A model generated the notes under the pieces. It saw nothing but the letters and a program-made list of their open reading frames with translations, ran no database searches and had not been told where the DNA came from. The position numbers and the translations under genes were made by a program. Shown here in pieces: positions 8,121 to 17,004 of a stretch of DNA of 44,888 nucleotides (position 1 is its first letter; each line of letters starts with the position of its first letter). Source of the DNA: Bacillota bacterium (GTDB lineage: Bacteria; Bacillota; Clostridia; Tissierellales; Tissierellaceae). The stretch is from assembly GCA_023388495.1 (NCBI GenBank), contig JAEWGC010000007.1:1-44888 (forward strand), given 5' to 3'.

Positions 8121-9410
8121 ATGATAAACAATAGTCTTTTAATCCAAATTTTAAAGGACCAAGTAAAACCAGCCCTTGGTTGTACAGAGCCTGGTGCTGT
8201 AGCCTATGCCGTTGCTCGTGCTAAGGAGATACTTAACTCTGATGTTAAAAAACTAAAGATTAGTGTTAATAGTAATATATTAAAAAATGGATTAGGTGTT
8301 GGAATTCCTGGTACAAGTGAGCGGGGAATTATATTTGCAGCTGCCCTTGCCTTAGTAGTTGGAAAATCAGAATATGGCTTGGAGGTACTTAAAGACGTTA
8401 AAAATGAAAGTATCCAATTAGCCCTAGATATTGTAGATTCTAAAATTATCAATTTAGAATTAAACAAAGAGGCCCTAGGACTTTATATTTCTGTAGAAGC
8501 CTTTGGAGATAAGGACAAAGCAAAGGTTGTTATCAAAAACTCCCATACAAATATAGTGTTTGAATGTAAAAACAATGAAGTTTTATTTAATAAAGATTTG
8601 ACCAATGAAAGTCAATCCACTACTAATAAAGATTCAAACTATGAAATAAAATATGAAATTCAAAAGTTTACCATAGATAACCTTATAAAATTTGCAAAGA
8701 ATGTTAATATTGAAGATTTATCCTTTATACAAGATGGAATAGATATGAATCTAAGTCTAGCAAATGTAGGTATCTCTGAACCACTTGGAATAGGCCTGGG
8801 AAAATACTTATATGACAATGTGAAGGATCCATATACTAAGGCTAAAGCTTATACTTCTGGAGCCTCTGAAGCAAGGATGTCTGGGTATCCACTTCCAGTA
8901 ATGAGTAGTGCTGGTTCTGGTAATCACGGACTTATAACAATTATACCTATAAGTATAATTGGCAAAGATATGAATATTTCAAAAGAAAATATTATTAGAT
9001 CAATAACTCTTAGCCATTTAGTAACTATCTATATTAAATCCTATATAGGATCTCTTTCTCCTATATGTGGCTGTGGTGTTGCAGCTGGTGTAGGCTGTGC
9101 TGCTGGACTTACCTTCATGAATGAAGGAAATAGTGAACAAATAAAAGGATCTATTAATAATGTAATTGCAGGCATAACTGGGATGATATGCGATGGAGCA
9201 AAACTAGGCTGTTCCTATAAACTTTCCATATCTGTAGATGCAGCAATTGATGCAGCAAATATGGCATTAAAAAATATTTTCATACCTGTAGATAATGGGA
9301 TATTAGGTGAAACAACTGAACAAACTATAAAAAATCTTGCACAGGTTTCAAACATTGGTATGAATAACACAGATAGTATTATACTTGATGTGATGTTAAA
9401 CAAATGTTAA
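8121..9410 (+). CDS. cyuA: L-cysteine desulfidase family protein (CyuA/UPF0597)
   Basis: Catabolic enzyme that breaks L-cysteine into pyruvate, ammonia and sulfide using an iron-sulfur cluster instead of PLP. The N-terminal VKPALGCTEPGAVA motif is the family hallmark. Conserved Cys at 21, 316/318 (SPICGCG), 357 and 364 (CDGAKLGC) fit the four cluster ligands known from the Methanocaldococcus enzyme in both order and spacing. The 429-residue length is typical. Its sigma-54 promoter, activator and likely symporter are all adjacent, giving a complete inducible cysteine-use locus. L-serine deamination is an alternative or side activity in this superfamily. Confidence 0.9.
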   Translation: MINNSLLIQILKDQVKPALGCTEPGAVAYAVARAKEILNSDVKKLKISVNSNILKNGLGVGIPGTSERGIIFAAALALVVGKSEYGLEVLKDVKNESIQLALDIVDSKIINLELNKEALGLYISVEAFGDKDKAKVVIKNSHTNIVFECKNNEVLFNKDLTNESQSTTNKDSNYEIKYEIQKFTIDNLIKFAKNVNIEDLSFIQDGIDMNLSLANVGISEPLGIGLGKYLYDNVKDPYTKAKAYTSGASEARMSGYPLPVMSSAGSGNHGLITIIPISIIGKDMNISKENIIRSITLSHLVTIYIKSYIGSLSPICGCGVAAGVGCAAGLTFMNEGNSEQIKGSINNVIAGITGMICDGAKLGCSYKLSISVDAAIDAANMALKNIFIPVDNGILGETTEQTIKNLAQVSNIGMNNTDSIILDVMLNKC

Positions 9411-9489
9411 AAGAATAAATAATTTTTCATTAAATTACCTTGTATTATAAATTATCTAACTGTGTAAAATAAACATACGAGGTGATCAT

Positions 9490-9663
9490 ATGACTAGATT
9501 ATCAGATAGAAATGCTAGTATAGCTTTAGATCAAATGAAAGCAGAAATAGCAAATGAATTAGATGCCAATTTAACTGATGAGGAAAGATTAGATGGTACA
9601 ATGACTTCCAACTTAGTTGAAAGAGCAGAGAAAAAGCTTAATAAAAAATCTAAGAAGCTATAA
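9490..9663 (+). CDS. Alpha/beta-type small acid-soluble spore protein
   Basis: A 57-residue spore DNA-binding protein. The opening MTRLSDRNASIALDQMKAEI contains the paralogue-like start, followed by AEIANEL, the GPR protease cleavage region. The C-terminal motif reads GTMTSNLVERAEKKL, matching the family's GGxMxxxLVExxE pattern, and the tail is Lys-rich. The ribosome site GAGGTG lies 6 bases ahead of the ATG. It has its own terminator, nearly identical to the one after the paralogue at 1794, which suggests gene-plus-terminator duplication. Confidence 0.85.
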   Translation: MTRLSDRNASIALDQMKAEIANELDANLTDEERLDGTMTSNLVERAEKKLNKKSKKL

Positions 9664-9684
9664 CTAAATATCCCTAGTAAAAAT

Positions 9685-9718
9685 AAATGCTCTTTTCTTT
9701 TTATAGAAAAGAGCATTT
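9685..9718. terminator. Bidirectional intrinsic terminator
   Basis: A 14-bp perfect stem AAATGCTCTTTTCT with its complement and a 6-base loop lies between convergent genes. The stem sequence repeats that of the terminator at 1990-2027. Confidence 0.9.
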
Positions 9719-9728
9719 AAAATTATTT

Positions 9729-10880
9729 TTATTGGTTTTTTCCTAAGTTAACCTTTTCTTTATATTCAGATAGTAGAAGTTCAACTACTTTACTATAGCT
9801 TATCACACCATGTTTCTGATTATTAGCCTTAAGATAATTATCATTCATAGTTGTTAGGGTTTCTTCAACAGGACCTTCCTTGGATTTCCAATAATTTCGA
9901 CTATAATCCATATCTCTTTTTACTGCATCGCTTATGCTAGAATATAAAGAAAAGTAAGCTTCCCTATCCTTCTTATATAAATCATTCATCAAGGATCCCA
10001 TTGCTAAGTAGTATCCTGAATACTTAAATCTATCATCAGGATTATTTATACTAGCCTTATAAGCAATGAAGTTTGCCTCATCTTCTTTAGCGAATCCACG
10101 TTGGTGAGCCATTTCGTGACAAATAGTATTTGGCAGATCAGCAAAGGGTATCTCTGTATTTATATTAGGTTCACTAGTATAAGGAAAATACATTCCCATT
10201 ATTCCAGTATAGCTCATCCACTTTGAAAAAAACACAGGTTTAGCCCTTCCATAATTTCCATCTAAATTTATAGAACCTATATTAAAGTTTTCAAATCCTT
10301 TTTGTGCAATATAGCTTAAGTCTCTAAAGTTTTCTTTTATGGTGAATACTCCATTTTCGTCTTCTGGTAAGCTTTCACGCAGGATATTTACATTGCTTAT
10401 AACTTCTGTTGTAAGCTCCTTTAATTCCTGGATAGTCCCAGGTTCCTTATTCATTTGACCTAAATCCATATAATCCTCTCTATAATAATTAAATCCCCAT
10501 GTAAAATAAAAAAGTATATACATAATTGATAAAAATCTTATTGTATAATGAAAAGCTCTATTAAAATTATTGATAAAAGATTTAGGCTTTACTAGAATCA
10601 ATACTACAATTATGAACAATAGTAGAACAACTAATATCATAAAAGCCTCTGCTATTGATATGGGAAGTATACCACTTATCCACCCTATACTCTTTCCTAT
10701 ATGAGGATATATAGTAGAAGAATAAAATCTTTCTACTATTTGAGAATTATCACGGGCAATTAGAGTTAATATCCATGTACCAAATGCCAGAAGTACTAGA
10801 ATCATAGTATTTATCCATATATTATTCTTAGTTCTTATATCTTTATTAGGGTTTAGCAATATCTTCCCATATATTCTCAT
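9729..10880 (-). CDS. DUF3810 membrane protein with HExxH motif
   Basis: A 383-residue protein with about three membrane segments in the first 120 residues and a soluble part. ICHEMAHQRGFAKEDEANF contains an HExxH zinc-protease-like motif followed by a downstream Glu, the signature of DUF3810, an uncharacterised family that resembles gluzincin peptidases. It is probably a membrane-anchored metallopeptidase, by inference only. The start is set at the ATG at 10880 because the upstream GTG falls inside the GAGGTG ribosome site. It stands alone, convergent with the spore protein gene. Confidence 0.8.
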   Translation of the reverse strand: MRIYGKILLNPNKDIRTKNNIWINTMILVLLAFGTWILTLIARDNSQIVERFYSSTIYPHIGKSIGWISGILPISIAEAFMILVVLLLFIIVVLILVKPKSFINNFNRAFHYTIRFLSIMYILFYFTWGFNYYREDYMDLGQMNKEPGTIQELKELTTEVISNVNILRESLPEDENGVFTIKENFRDLSYIAQKGFENFNIGSINLDGNYGRAKPVFFSKWMSYTGIMGMYFPYTSEPNINTEIPFADLPNTICHEMAHQRGFAKEDEANFIAYKASINNPDDRFKYSGYYLAMGSLMNDLYKKDREAYFSLYSSISDAVKRDMDYSRNYWKSKEGPVEETLTTMNDNYLKANNQKHGVISYSKVVELLLSEYKEKVNLGKNQ

Positions 10881-10962
10881 GATGTTCACCTCTATATTAG
10901 TATTGCCTAATTATATAACAGATTTCAAGGATCAATAAGTCAAAATATTTCACCATATAAAA

Positions 10963-11733
10963 CTATCTTTTATAGTGAATCACCTGATCTATTGTTCTAA
11001 ATCCTAGTTTTTCGTAGATCTTTCCAGCTTCTAAATTATCGTATTGCAGATATAAATCCTTACCTTCCTTGAGTAAGGTATTACATAATAGATATAAACA
11101 TTCAGTGGCTAACCCCTTATATCTATAGTTGTTATCCGTAGCGACTCCTACAATAACTGCTCCATCTCCTGTTTCAAAATCAGTCTGAGCTACAGATATT
11201 ATTCCTTCATTTTCTTTAATACAAACTCCACGACCACGATTGTTGAGTAGCTTTTCTTTCATTACCTCTTTTGAACTAAAACTTTCAAAAACCTGTCTAT
11301 ATAGTTCTACTATTTTATCTAAATCATCTACAGTTATATCCCTTATTCTATATTGGATTTGCCTAGGCTCCATTTTATAATCCTTGTGTAGTTTAGATAT
11401 ATAAGCTCCATCTTTTATAGATGTAAATAGTCCCTTATCTAAAAACTTGCTACAATATGATCTTGGACCAATTAGGGCATCATACTCTAAAGTAGAAATT
11501 AAATTTATGAATTCATCTAAGTCAAATTCTCCTGGAGCATAAAATTGTAGGACTCCACTATTTCTTCTAAATAATAGAGCACTTAATTCATTATCTTTAT
11601 ATTCTCCGTAAATCTTATGATATACCTGTTTTTTACTTGCCAATCCCAAAAGTATAAAATAATTTCTTGCAATATCTTTTTCTACAAATCTCTTAACTAT
11701 AGGATATTCATCTGGAAGCATTTCCCTAATCAT
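10963..11733 (-). CDS. GNAT family N-acetyltransferase
   Basis: Acetyl-CoA-dependent acetyltransferase of unknown substrate. The C-terminal half (residues ~130-256) is a clear GNAT fold: VGVATDNNYRYKGLATECL is the acetyl-CoA-binding loop and strand 4, and YEKLGFRTI is the terminal motif. The N-terminal half (EMLPDEYPIVKRFVEKD) appears to be a second, degenerate GNAT-like domain, as in two-domain family members. The start at 11733 (MIREML) has GGAG 7 bases upstream; the longer TTG-initiated frame overlaps that site. No operon partner. Confidence 0.8.
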   Translation of the reverse strand: MIREMLPDEYPIVKRFVEKDIARNYFILLGLASKKQVYHKIYGEYKDNELSALLFRRNSGVLQFYAPGEFDLDEFINLISTLEYDALIGPRSYCSKFLDKGLFTSIKDGAYISKLHKDYKMEPRQIQYRIRDITVDDLDKIVELYRQVFESFSSKEVMKEKLLNNRGRGVCIKENEGIISVAQTDFETGDGAVIVGVATDNNYRYKGLATECLYLLCNTLLKEGKDLYLQYDNLEAGKIYEKLGFRTIDQVIHYKR

Positions 11734-11915
11734 ATATTCACACTCCAATTTAAATTAAATTGATAATCTATTAAATTTCATTCTATCATAGTATTTAACT
11801 TTTTCATCTATTTATTAGATATTGAGTTCAATAAACTTGTAGTTGATTGTAATATCCTTCTTATTCATCCTATGTAATTTATTTTATTATATTGAAATAA
11901 CCTACTTAAACATAG

Positions 11916-12056
11916 TTATCAAAATCTCTAAGTAACAAAACTGATCAATTATATGAGTCTATTAGCTCACATAGAAACGTAAAATTAAGTAATGAATTGG
12001 ATGTTGTTGGTAATGATATTTATGAAATTATGGCTAAAACTATTATAGAAGCTTAA
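11916..12056 (+). pseudogene. Possible remnant of a small Spo0E-like gene
   Basis: This lies in a 358-bp gap without an intact gene. An open stretch of 46 codons, with no in-frame ATG before codon 39 and no upstream ribosome site, reads LYESISSHRNVKLSNELD. That loosely resembles the aspartyl-phosphate phosphatase Spo0E family, whose signature is a short helix, then SQELD, then a second helix. The similarity is weak and the middle helix is short; it may be chance. The rest of the gap (11734-11915 and 12057-12091) shows nothing else. Confidence 0.22.
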
Positions 12057-12091
12057 AATTTGATTATAATTTCTAGAGATGAGGTGATAAA

Positions 12092-12274
12092 ATGACTATG
12101 AGACCAAGTGACAATGCTAGAAAGGCTCTTGATGATATGAAGTTAGAAATAGCAAATGAGTTAAATATCACATTAACTAATGTAGGTAAAGTTGGCGGTA
12201 CTATGACCAAAAGATTAGTTGAAATGGAACAAAGGCAATTGGTAGAAGATGAAAAAAATAAATTTAATGGCTAA
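12092..12274 (+). CDS. Alpha/beta-type small acid-soluble spore protein
   Basis: A 60-residue spore DNA-protecting protein and the most canonical of the three here. MKLEIANELN is the germination protease cleavage segment, and GGTMTKRLVEMEQRQL matches the family's conserved C-terminal motif. GAGGTG lies 5 bases ahead of the ATG. It is monocistronic, followed by an intrinsic terminator. Confidence 0.93.
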   Translation: MTMRPSDNARKALDDMKLEIANELNITLTNVGKVGGTMTKRLVEMEQRQLVEDEKNKFNG

Positions 12275-12310
12275 CTAATGCTAAAAAGTAGAACTTTCCT
12301 ATTCGTTATA

Positions 12311-12351
12311 AAAACCTTCCTACTCGTATAAATATATAGTATGAAGGTTTT
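12311..12351 (+). terminator. Intrinsic terminator after the spore protein gene
   Basis: Stem AAAACCTTC/GAAGGTTTT with an inner TACT/AGTA extension, followed by a T run. The left arm and loop start are nearly the same as those of the terminator at 38483-38527. Confidence 0.85.
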
Positions 12352-12384
12352 TTACTTGTTTTATAAATAATTTTACAACTTACA

Positions 12385-12414
12385 TTGACCCTTGCAGTTA
12401 ATAAGTGCTAAAAT
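12385..12414 (+). promoter_or_regulatory. Housekeeping promoter of uppP
   Basis: TTGACC (12385-12390) and TAAAAT (12409-12414) with an 18-bp spacer, about 34 bp upstream of the uppP start codon. Confidence 0.65.
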
Positions 12415-12447
12415 TGAATAGTATTTTTAATTTTTGGAGGTAATGTT

Positions 12448-13263
12448 ATGGAATTATTAAAAGCAGTATTTTTAGGAATTGTAGAAGGAATTACTGAATG
12501 GTTGCCCATAAGTAGCACTGGACACATGATTTTAGTTGAGCAATTTATCCAGCTAAACGCATCTGATGCATTTAAATCAATGTTCTTTGTTGTGATCCAA
12601 TTAGGAGCTATTCTGGCTGTAGTTCTTTTATATTTCAACAAACTAAATCCATTTTCTCCTAGAAAATCATTAAAAGAAAAGAAAAACACTATGGAAATTT
12701 GGTATAAGGTAATCATTGGAGTTATTCCAGCAGGAGTATTAGGAGTATTATTTGACGATTGGTTAGATGCTCATCTATATAACTATCAAACAGTGGCAAT
12801 TACTTTAGTTCTTTACGGTATCCTATTTATTATAATCGAAAATAGAAATAAAGGTCGCAACGGTAGAATAAAGTCATTTAACGATCTAACTTATAAAACA
12901 GCCTTTTTAATTGGTATGTTTCAAGTTTTATCTCTAATTCCAGGAACATCACGCTCAGGAGCAACCATCCTTGGTGGAATCTTGCTTGGTGCCTCCCGTA
13001 GTATTGCGGCAGAATACTCTTTTTTCTTATCTATTCCAGTAATGTTTGGTGCAAGTGCATTGAAATTATTTAAGTTTGGCCTTGTATTTACAGGAATGGA
13101 AATTGCTATTCTATTAACTGGTATGACTGTAGCATTTGTAGTTTCTGTAATAGCTATTAGATTTTTAATGAGATACATTAAAAACAATGATTTTAAAGCC
13201 TTTGGTTGGTATCGTATTATTTTAGGAATTTTAGTTATTGGATACTTTGTTTTATTTGGATAA
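12448..13263 (+). CDS. uppP: Undecaprenyl-diphosphatase UppP (BacA type)
   Basis: Integral membrane enzyme that dephosphorylates undecaprenyl diphosphate, recycling the lipid carrier of cell-wall synthesis; raised levels give bacitracin resistance in many bacteria. The hallmark motifs are present: EGITEWLPISSTGHM near the N-terminus, and PGTSRSGATI at about residue 167, which supply the catalytic Glu, Ser and Arg. There are about eight membrane segments and the length is a normal 271 residues. A GGAGG ribosome site precedes the start. It has its own promoter and terminator. Confidence 0.96.
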   Translation: MELLKAVFLGIVEGITEWLPISSTGHMILVEQFIQLNASDAFKSMFFVVIQLGAILAVVLLYFNKLNPFSPRKSLKEKKNTMEIWYKVIIGVIPAGVLGVLFDDWLDAHLYNYQTVAITLVLYGILFIIIENRNKGRNGRIKSFNDLTYKTAFLIGMFQVLSLIPGTSRSGATILGGILLGASRSIAAEYSFFLSIPVMFGASALKLFKFGLVFTGMEIAILLTGMTVAFVVSVIAIRFLMRYIKNNDFKAFGWYRIILGILVIGYFVLFG

Positions 13264-13295
13264 GAAAACCTAGTGCATTAGCACTAGGTTTTCTT
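13262..13295. terminator. Bidirectional intrinsic terminator
   Basis: A 15-bp perfect stem AAGAAAACCTAGTGC with a 4-base loop directly follows the uppP stop codon and serves the convergent acetamidase gene too. Confidence 0.9.
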
Positions 13296-13321
13296 ATACT
13301 ATTAATTTTCACTTATACTCT

Positions 13322-14227
13322 CTATAATGACTTAATTAATTTCTCAGTTGAAATAATATGTTTTGGTATAGCAGCTCTTATGGTTTTCTTAGGATCTACT
13401 ACCTGAGATATTTTTAAGTCTACAGCTAAGCTAGTTAAAATATATGCTTCTTCCCACTCTAGATCCAGTGCATTTTTAAGAAGTTTTACCGTTTCACTAG
13501 TAGCTTCATATAAAGCAGATTCCAAACTCTCACCTGAAGCAATAACCATAGTATGACTACTGGTTTGAAGTAAAGGCCATTTAGTGGTTTTATTCTTAAC
13601 CAAATTAATTTCTAGGGTAACTTCTGCTGGAACCTCTAGACCTGTAAAACAAATTTCTCCATCTCCCATAATTGCATGGCAATCTCCCAATGCTAATAAA
13701 GCACCTTCCTGATTTACTGAAAAATATAATGTAGAGCCAGCTACTATATCATTAGTATCCATATTACCACCATGCTTCCATGGACTATCTGTTGCCCACT
13801 CACCATCTTCTTTAGCTGGTGCAACTCCTATAACCCCTATCATAGGCCTTATAGGTAACTTGATTCCATTGAATATTGCATAACCATCTTCAATATCTAA
13901 AACTTTAATTATTGGTTTAGTAACTTGGTCACCTAGTACTCCTTCATTAGGTACTACTGCAGCAACTCCTTTATTATGAACATTGATACTAATTATCTTT
14001 ACTTCAAGTAAGTCTCCTGGTTCTGCATCTTCCACATAAATAGGTCCTGTGGCAGGATTTAATCTATCATAATCAATTTCCGTTAGAATTTGATTTTCAT
14101 TACAAACCTGTTGGAAGAAGCAGTCATTTGTTTCCACTTTTATTATCTCTCCAGGTGAAACTACTTCCACGTGATCCATAGAATTTGTAAACTTGTAAAT
14201 GACTTTATTTCCTAAAATCCTTTTCAT
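13322..14227 (-). CDS. Acetamidase/formamidase family protein
   Basis: Predicted amidohydrolase of the FmdA/AmdA family, which releases ammonia from small amides such as formamide or acetamide. Recognisable features are AEPGDLLEVKI, the GGNMDTNDI stretch with acidic/Asn metal-site residues, and LGDCHAIMGDGE with conserved Asp and His. The 301-residue length is typical. It lies 53 bp downstream of an APC permease on the same strand, so uptake and hydrolysis of an amide or amino-acid amide is a sensible inference. The actual substrate is not evident. Confidence 0.88.
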   Translation of the reverse strand: MKRILGNKVIYKFTNSMDHVEVVSPGEIIKVETNDCFFQQVCNENQILTEIDYDRLNPATGPIYVEDAEPGDLLEVKIISINVHNKGVAAVVPNEGVLGDQVTKPIIKVLDIEDGYAIFNGIKLPIRPMIGVIGVAPAKEDGEWATDSPWKHGGNMDTNDIVAGSTLYFSVNQEGALLALGDCHAIMGDGEICFTGLEVPAEVTLEINLVKNKTTKWPLLQTSSHTMVIASGESLESALYEATSETVKLLKNALDLEWEEAYILTSLAVDLKISQVVDPKKTIRAAIPKHIISTEKLIKSL

Positions 14228-14280
14228 TTATATCTCCTCCTATACTTATATTTTAAAAAACTTTTCCCTGCCTTTGAGTT

Positions 14281-15651
14281 TTAGTTAAAGGTTTCAATAT
14301 CATCAGGGGTTAGTGTAATTAACTGATTGTTTTTTGGCTGTTTTTTCCTATAATACTCCATCAATAGGTATAGTATCAAACCTATAAGACCATATATAAT
14401 AAGAGATACATATCCACCTATTGCTAATTCTAAACAAGATCCTATTATTATCCAAATGGATATTATCACTCCTAAAATAAATAACCAACTACCTCCTGGA
14501 GCTTTATAAGGTCTATTCCACTCAGGATGCTTTTTCCTCAAAACTAGAGCATCTAGACAGCATATGAAATATACTAATCCTGCTGCTATACAAGAAACAG
14601 CGTAAATATATTGAACCCAGTTATCACCAGTAAACAAACAGAAGAACACTGAAAATAATAGTACAACAAAATTTGAAAATGCTGGTTGGCCATGTTTATT
14701 CAATCTCATAAATGCTTTAGGAAGTTGATTTAACTGTGCTGCTCCATATAATACTCTTGCTGAAGAAGTCCAAAAACCCATTAAAGTTGTAAAAGCATGT
14801 AAAATCCCCGCTATTATAGCTGCAATACCTACTATCCCCGGTAAACCAAACTTAGTTATTAGCTCTGGCTCTGGCATACTCATATTTGCAATTTCCTGCC
14901 AAGGTGCCAAACCTCCTATTGCCATAACAACAATAAAGTATAATACCGCAGGTACAAATAGGGCCGATAATATAATTTTCCATATCTTACTAACTGGGAA
15001 GTTAGTTTCTTCTATCATTGTTGGAGTCATTTCAAAGCCAATAAACTTTAGTGAAAAAACAGCAAAGGCTACAAATATACCATTAAATCCCTTAGGGAAC
15101 ATTCCTCCATGATTTGATATATTAGAAAATGACCAATGTCCACTAGTAAATAAAGTAAATGACACTATTAGTGATATTACAACCATTGTAAAAAAGAAAA
15201 TATTTGCTAAACTTCCAGTAAGACTAATATCAAAGTTAGACAATATATACCAAAGAAAAACTATTCCTATTGCCACCCATACAACCATATTTGAGGGTAT
15301 AGGTATAAAGAAATTAATAGCAGTTATAAATATAAATGCCATCATTGGGGGTTCTACTACTTGGATTAAAAACATCAACCATTGAGCTGCCCATCCAGCC
15401 TTGTGTCCAAATGCATTTGTTGTCCAAATATCAACAGAGGAAGCAAATGGAAGCATAGCAGTTAATTCAGCAAATGCTAAACCTACTGGTATCAATAATA
15501 CTGCTAATATTGGAAATATAATAGCGGATCCTGCTCCAGTTACTGAAAACCAATATGGTGCTTCTGCAAGCCAACCTCCAATTACCGCACCTGATGCTAA
15601 TGCGATCATTTGTGTGAATGTTAAATTCCTTTTTAATTTTGATTCTGACAT
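14281..15651 (-). CDS. APC-superfamily amino acid permease
   Basis: Membrane carrier of 456 residues and about twelve segments. The N-terminal LASGAVIGGWLAEAPYW corresponds to the TM1 substrate-binding GxG region of amino acid/polyamine/organocation transporters, and KFIGFEMTPTMIEET corresponds to TM6. A GGGAGG ribosome site precedes the start. First gene of a two-gene operon with the amidase, divergent from a two-component system across a 243-bp AT-rich gap, which suggests that system controls it. Substrate unknown; an amide or amino acid is inferred from the partner. Confidence 0.85.
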   Translation of the reverse strand: MSESKLKRNLTFTQMIALASGAVIGGWLAEAPYWFSVTGAGSAIIFPILAVLLIPVGLAFAELTAMLPFASSVDIWTTNAFGHKAGWAAQWLMFLIQVVEPPMMAFIFITAINFFIPIPSNMVVWVAIGIVFLWYILSNFDISLTGSLANIFFFTMVVISLIVSFTLFTSGHWSFSNISNHGGMFPKGFNGIFVAFAVFSLKFIGFEMTPTMIEETNFPVSKIWKIILSALFVPAVLYFIVVMAIGGLAPWQEIANMSMPEPELITKFGLPGIVGIAAIIAGILHAFTTLMGFWTSSARVLYGAAQLNQLPKAFMRLNKHGQPAFSNFVVLLFSVFFCLFTGDNWVQYIYAVSCIAAGLVYFICCLDALVLRKKHPEWNRPYKAPGGSWLFILGVIISIWIIIGSCLELAIGGYVSLIIYGLIGLILYLLMEYYRKKQPKNNQLITLTPDDIETFN

Positions 15652-15894
15652 ATTAAAACCTCCCTTTATTTAATTTACTTTTGGATTATATTTTATCCTA
15701 TCTATATCATAACATTTAAGGAATTAATAAATCCTTTCAATACATTTACTTTTTGATTCTTCAATATCATATTTTGCAAAACAGAGGTATGAAATAGCAA
15801 ATGCAAAATATTTGATATGTATATAATCAAATGATAATATGTAATTGAGACTTTTATTTTGTAAATATATCTATTTCATGGAGGTCTAAATATA

Positions 15895-17004
15895 ATGTAT
15901 TCAGTATTAATAGCAGATGATGAAATTATTGAGCGAAACTATCTGAAGAATGTTCTCAAAAAGCACTCTGAACAATTTTATTTAATTGGAGAAGCAACTA
16001 ATGGTGAACAAGTAATAAATATGGCCTTTCAAAATAAACCCCATATTATAATTATGGATATAAATATGCCTCTTCAAAATGGTTTAACTGCCGCGAAAAC
16101 TATAAAGGCTAGATTTGATAATACCATTATTATACTTAACAGTGCATATTCAGAGTTTGAATTTGCACAACAGGCAATCCACTATAATCTTGATGCTTAT
16201 TTATTGAAACCAGCTAGTGAAAAAGAGATACTTGATACCATGAGTAAGTCCATTAGGAAGAAACAATTAAAGGGTAAGATTGCTGGGGACTATCATAATA
16301 TCTCAAATACTTTAAATAATGAATACCCTTACGATTTGGTAGATAAATTAATAGATTCTATCTTCACCCAAGATTTTGAGCTTATTAGATTTAATACTTT
16401 TAATTACCTTGACTTTCTAAATTCTCTGCAGCATAACTTAGAAAAACACAGACTCTATATAATAAATACTATCTTTTCAATAATGAGAGCAATTAAAAAA
16501 GTACTACCTGCTGATATGCAACCATTATCAAACTTTGATGATCACCTTCAAAAGATAAGTAAGGCTTCATACTGGTATGATATACTTGCTATAGTTGAAG
16601 ACTTTTTTAGAAAGTTTTTGTTCTTATTTAGTGGTCATTCAGCTTTATCTTCTAATCTTACTGATCAAGTTGAAAAATACATAGAAGAAAACTTTCAAAA
16701 GCAACTCTCTTTAGATACTCTTGGTGATATATTTCATTTTAATCCTACATATTTATCAAGAAAATTTCACCAGGATAAGGGTATATCTATAAATGATTTT
16801 ATAAATCAAAAGCGTATCAATCACGCTATTTATTTGTTAAAGAATTCTAACATTCTAATAAAAGATATCTCCATAGATTGTGGATTTACTAATGTGTCAC
16901 ACTTTAATCGTATCTTTAAGAATATTATTGGCAAGCAGCCTTCTGAAATTAGATTGGAGGAAAACATAGAAAATGGACATAAAGTTAAAAGAAATACTAA
17001 CTGA
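15895..17004 (+). CDS. Response regulator, REC-AraC (YesN type)
   Basis: DNA-binding response regulator of 369 residues. The receiver domain spans 1-120 with acidic residues D8/D9, phospho-acceptor D55 (IIIMDINMP) and the conserved Lys in LLKPAS. A helical linker follows, then a C-terminal AraC double helix-turn-helix at about 260-360 (LSLDTLGDIFHFNPTYLSRKFHQ and DISIDCGFTNVSHFNRIFK regions). GGAGGTC precedes the start. The downstream kinase gene begins inside its last 32 bases, so the two are translationally linked. The likely target is the divergent permease/amidase operon. Confidence 0.92.
   Translation: MYSVLIADDEIIERNYLKNVLKKHSEQFYLIGEATNGEQVINMAFQNKPHIIIMDINMPLQNGLTAAKTIKARFDNTIIILNSAYSEFEFAQQAIHYNLDAYLLKPASEKEILDTMSKSIRKKQLKGKIAGDYHNISNTLNNEYPYDLVDKLIDSIFTQDFELIRFNTFNYLDFLNSLQHNLEKHRLYIINTIFSIMRAIKKVLPADMQPLSNFDDHLQKISKASYWYDILAIVEDFFRKFLFLFSGHSALSSNLTDQVEKYIEENFQKQLSLDTLGDIFHFNPTYLSRKFHQDKGISINDFINQKRINHAIYLLKNSNILIKDISIDCGFTNVSHFNRIFKNIIGKQPSEIRLEENIENGHKVKRNTN

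Noticed and set aside
8204..8467. Minus-strand open frame inside cyuA
   Set aside because: It is the antisense shadow of a strongly conserved gene, with no ribosome site and no family resemblance.
16973..17004. Overlap of response regulator and kinase as a programmed frameshift
   Set aside because: Both genes have their own start and ribosome site; a 32-base overlap is ordinary translational coupling.
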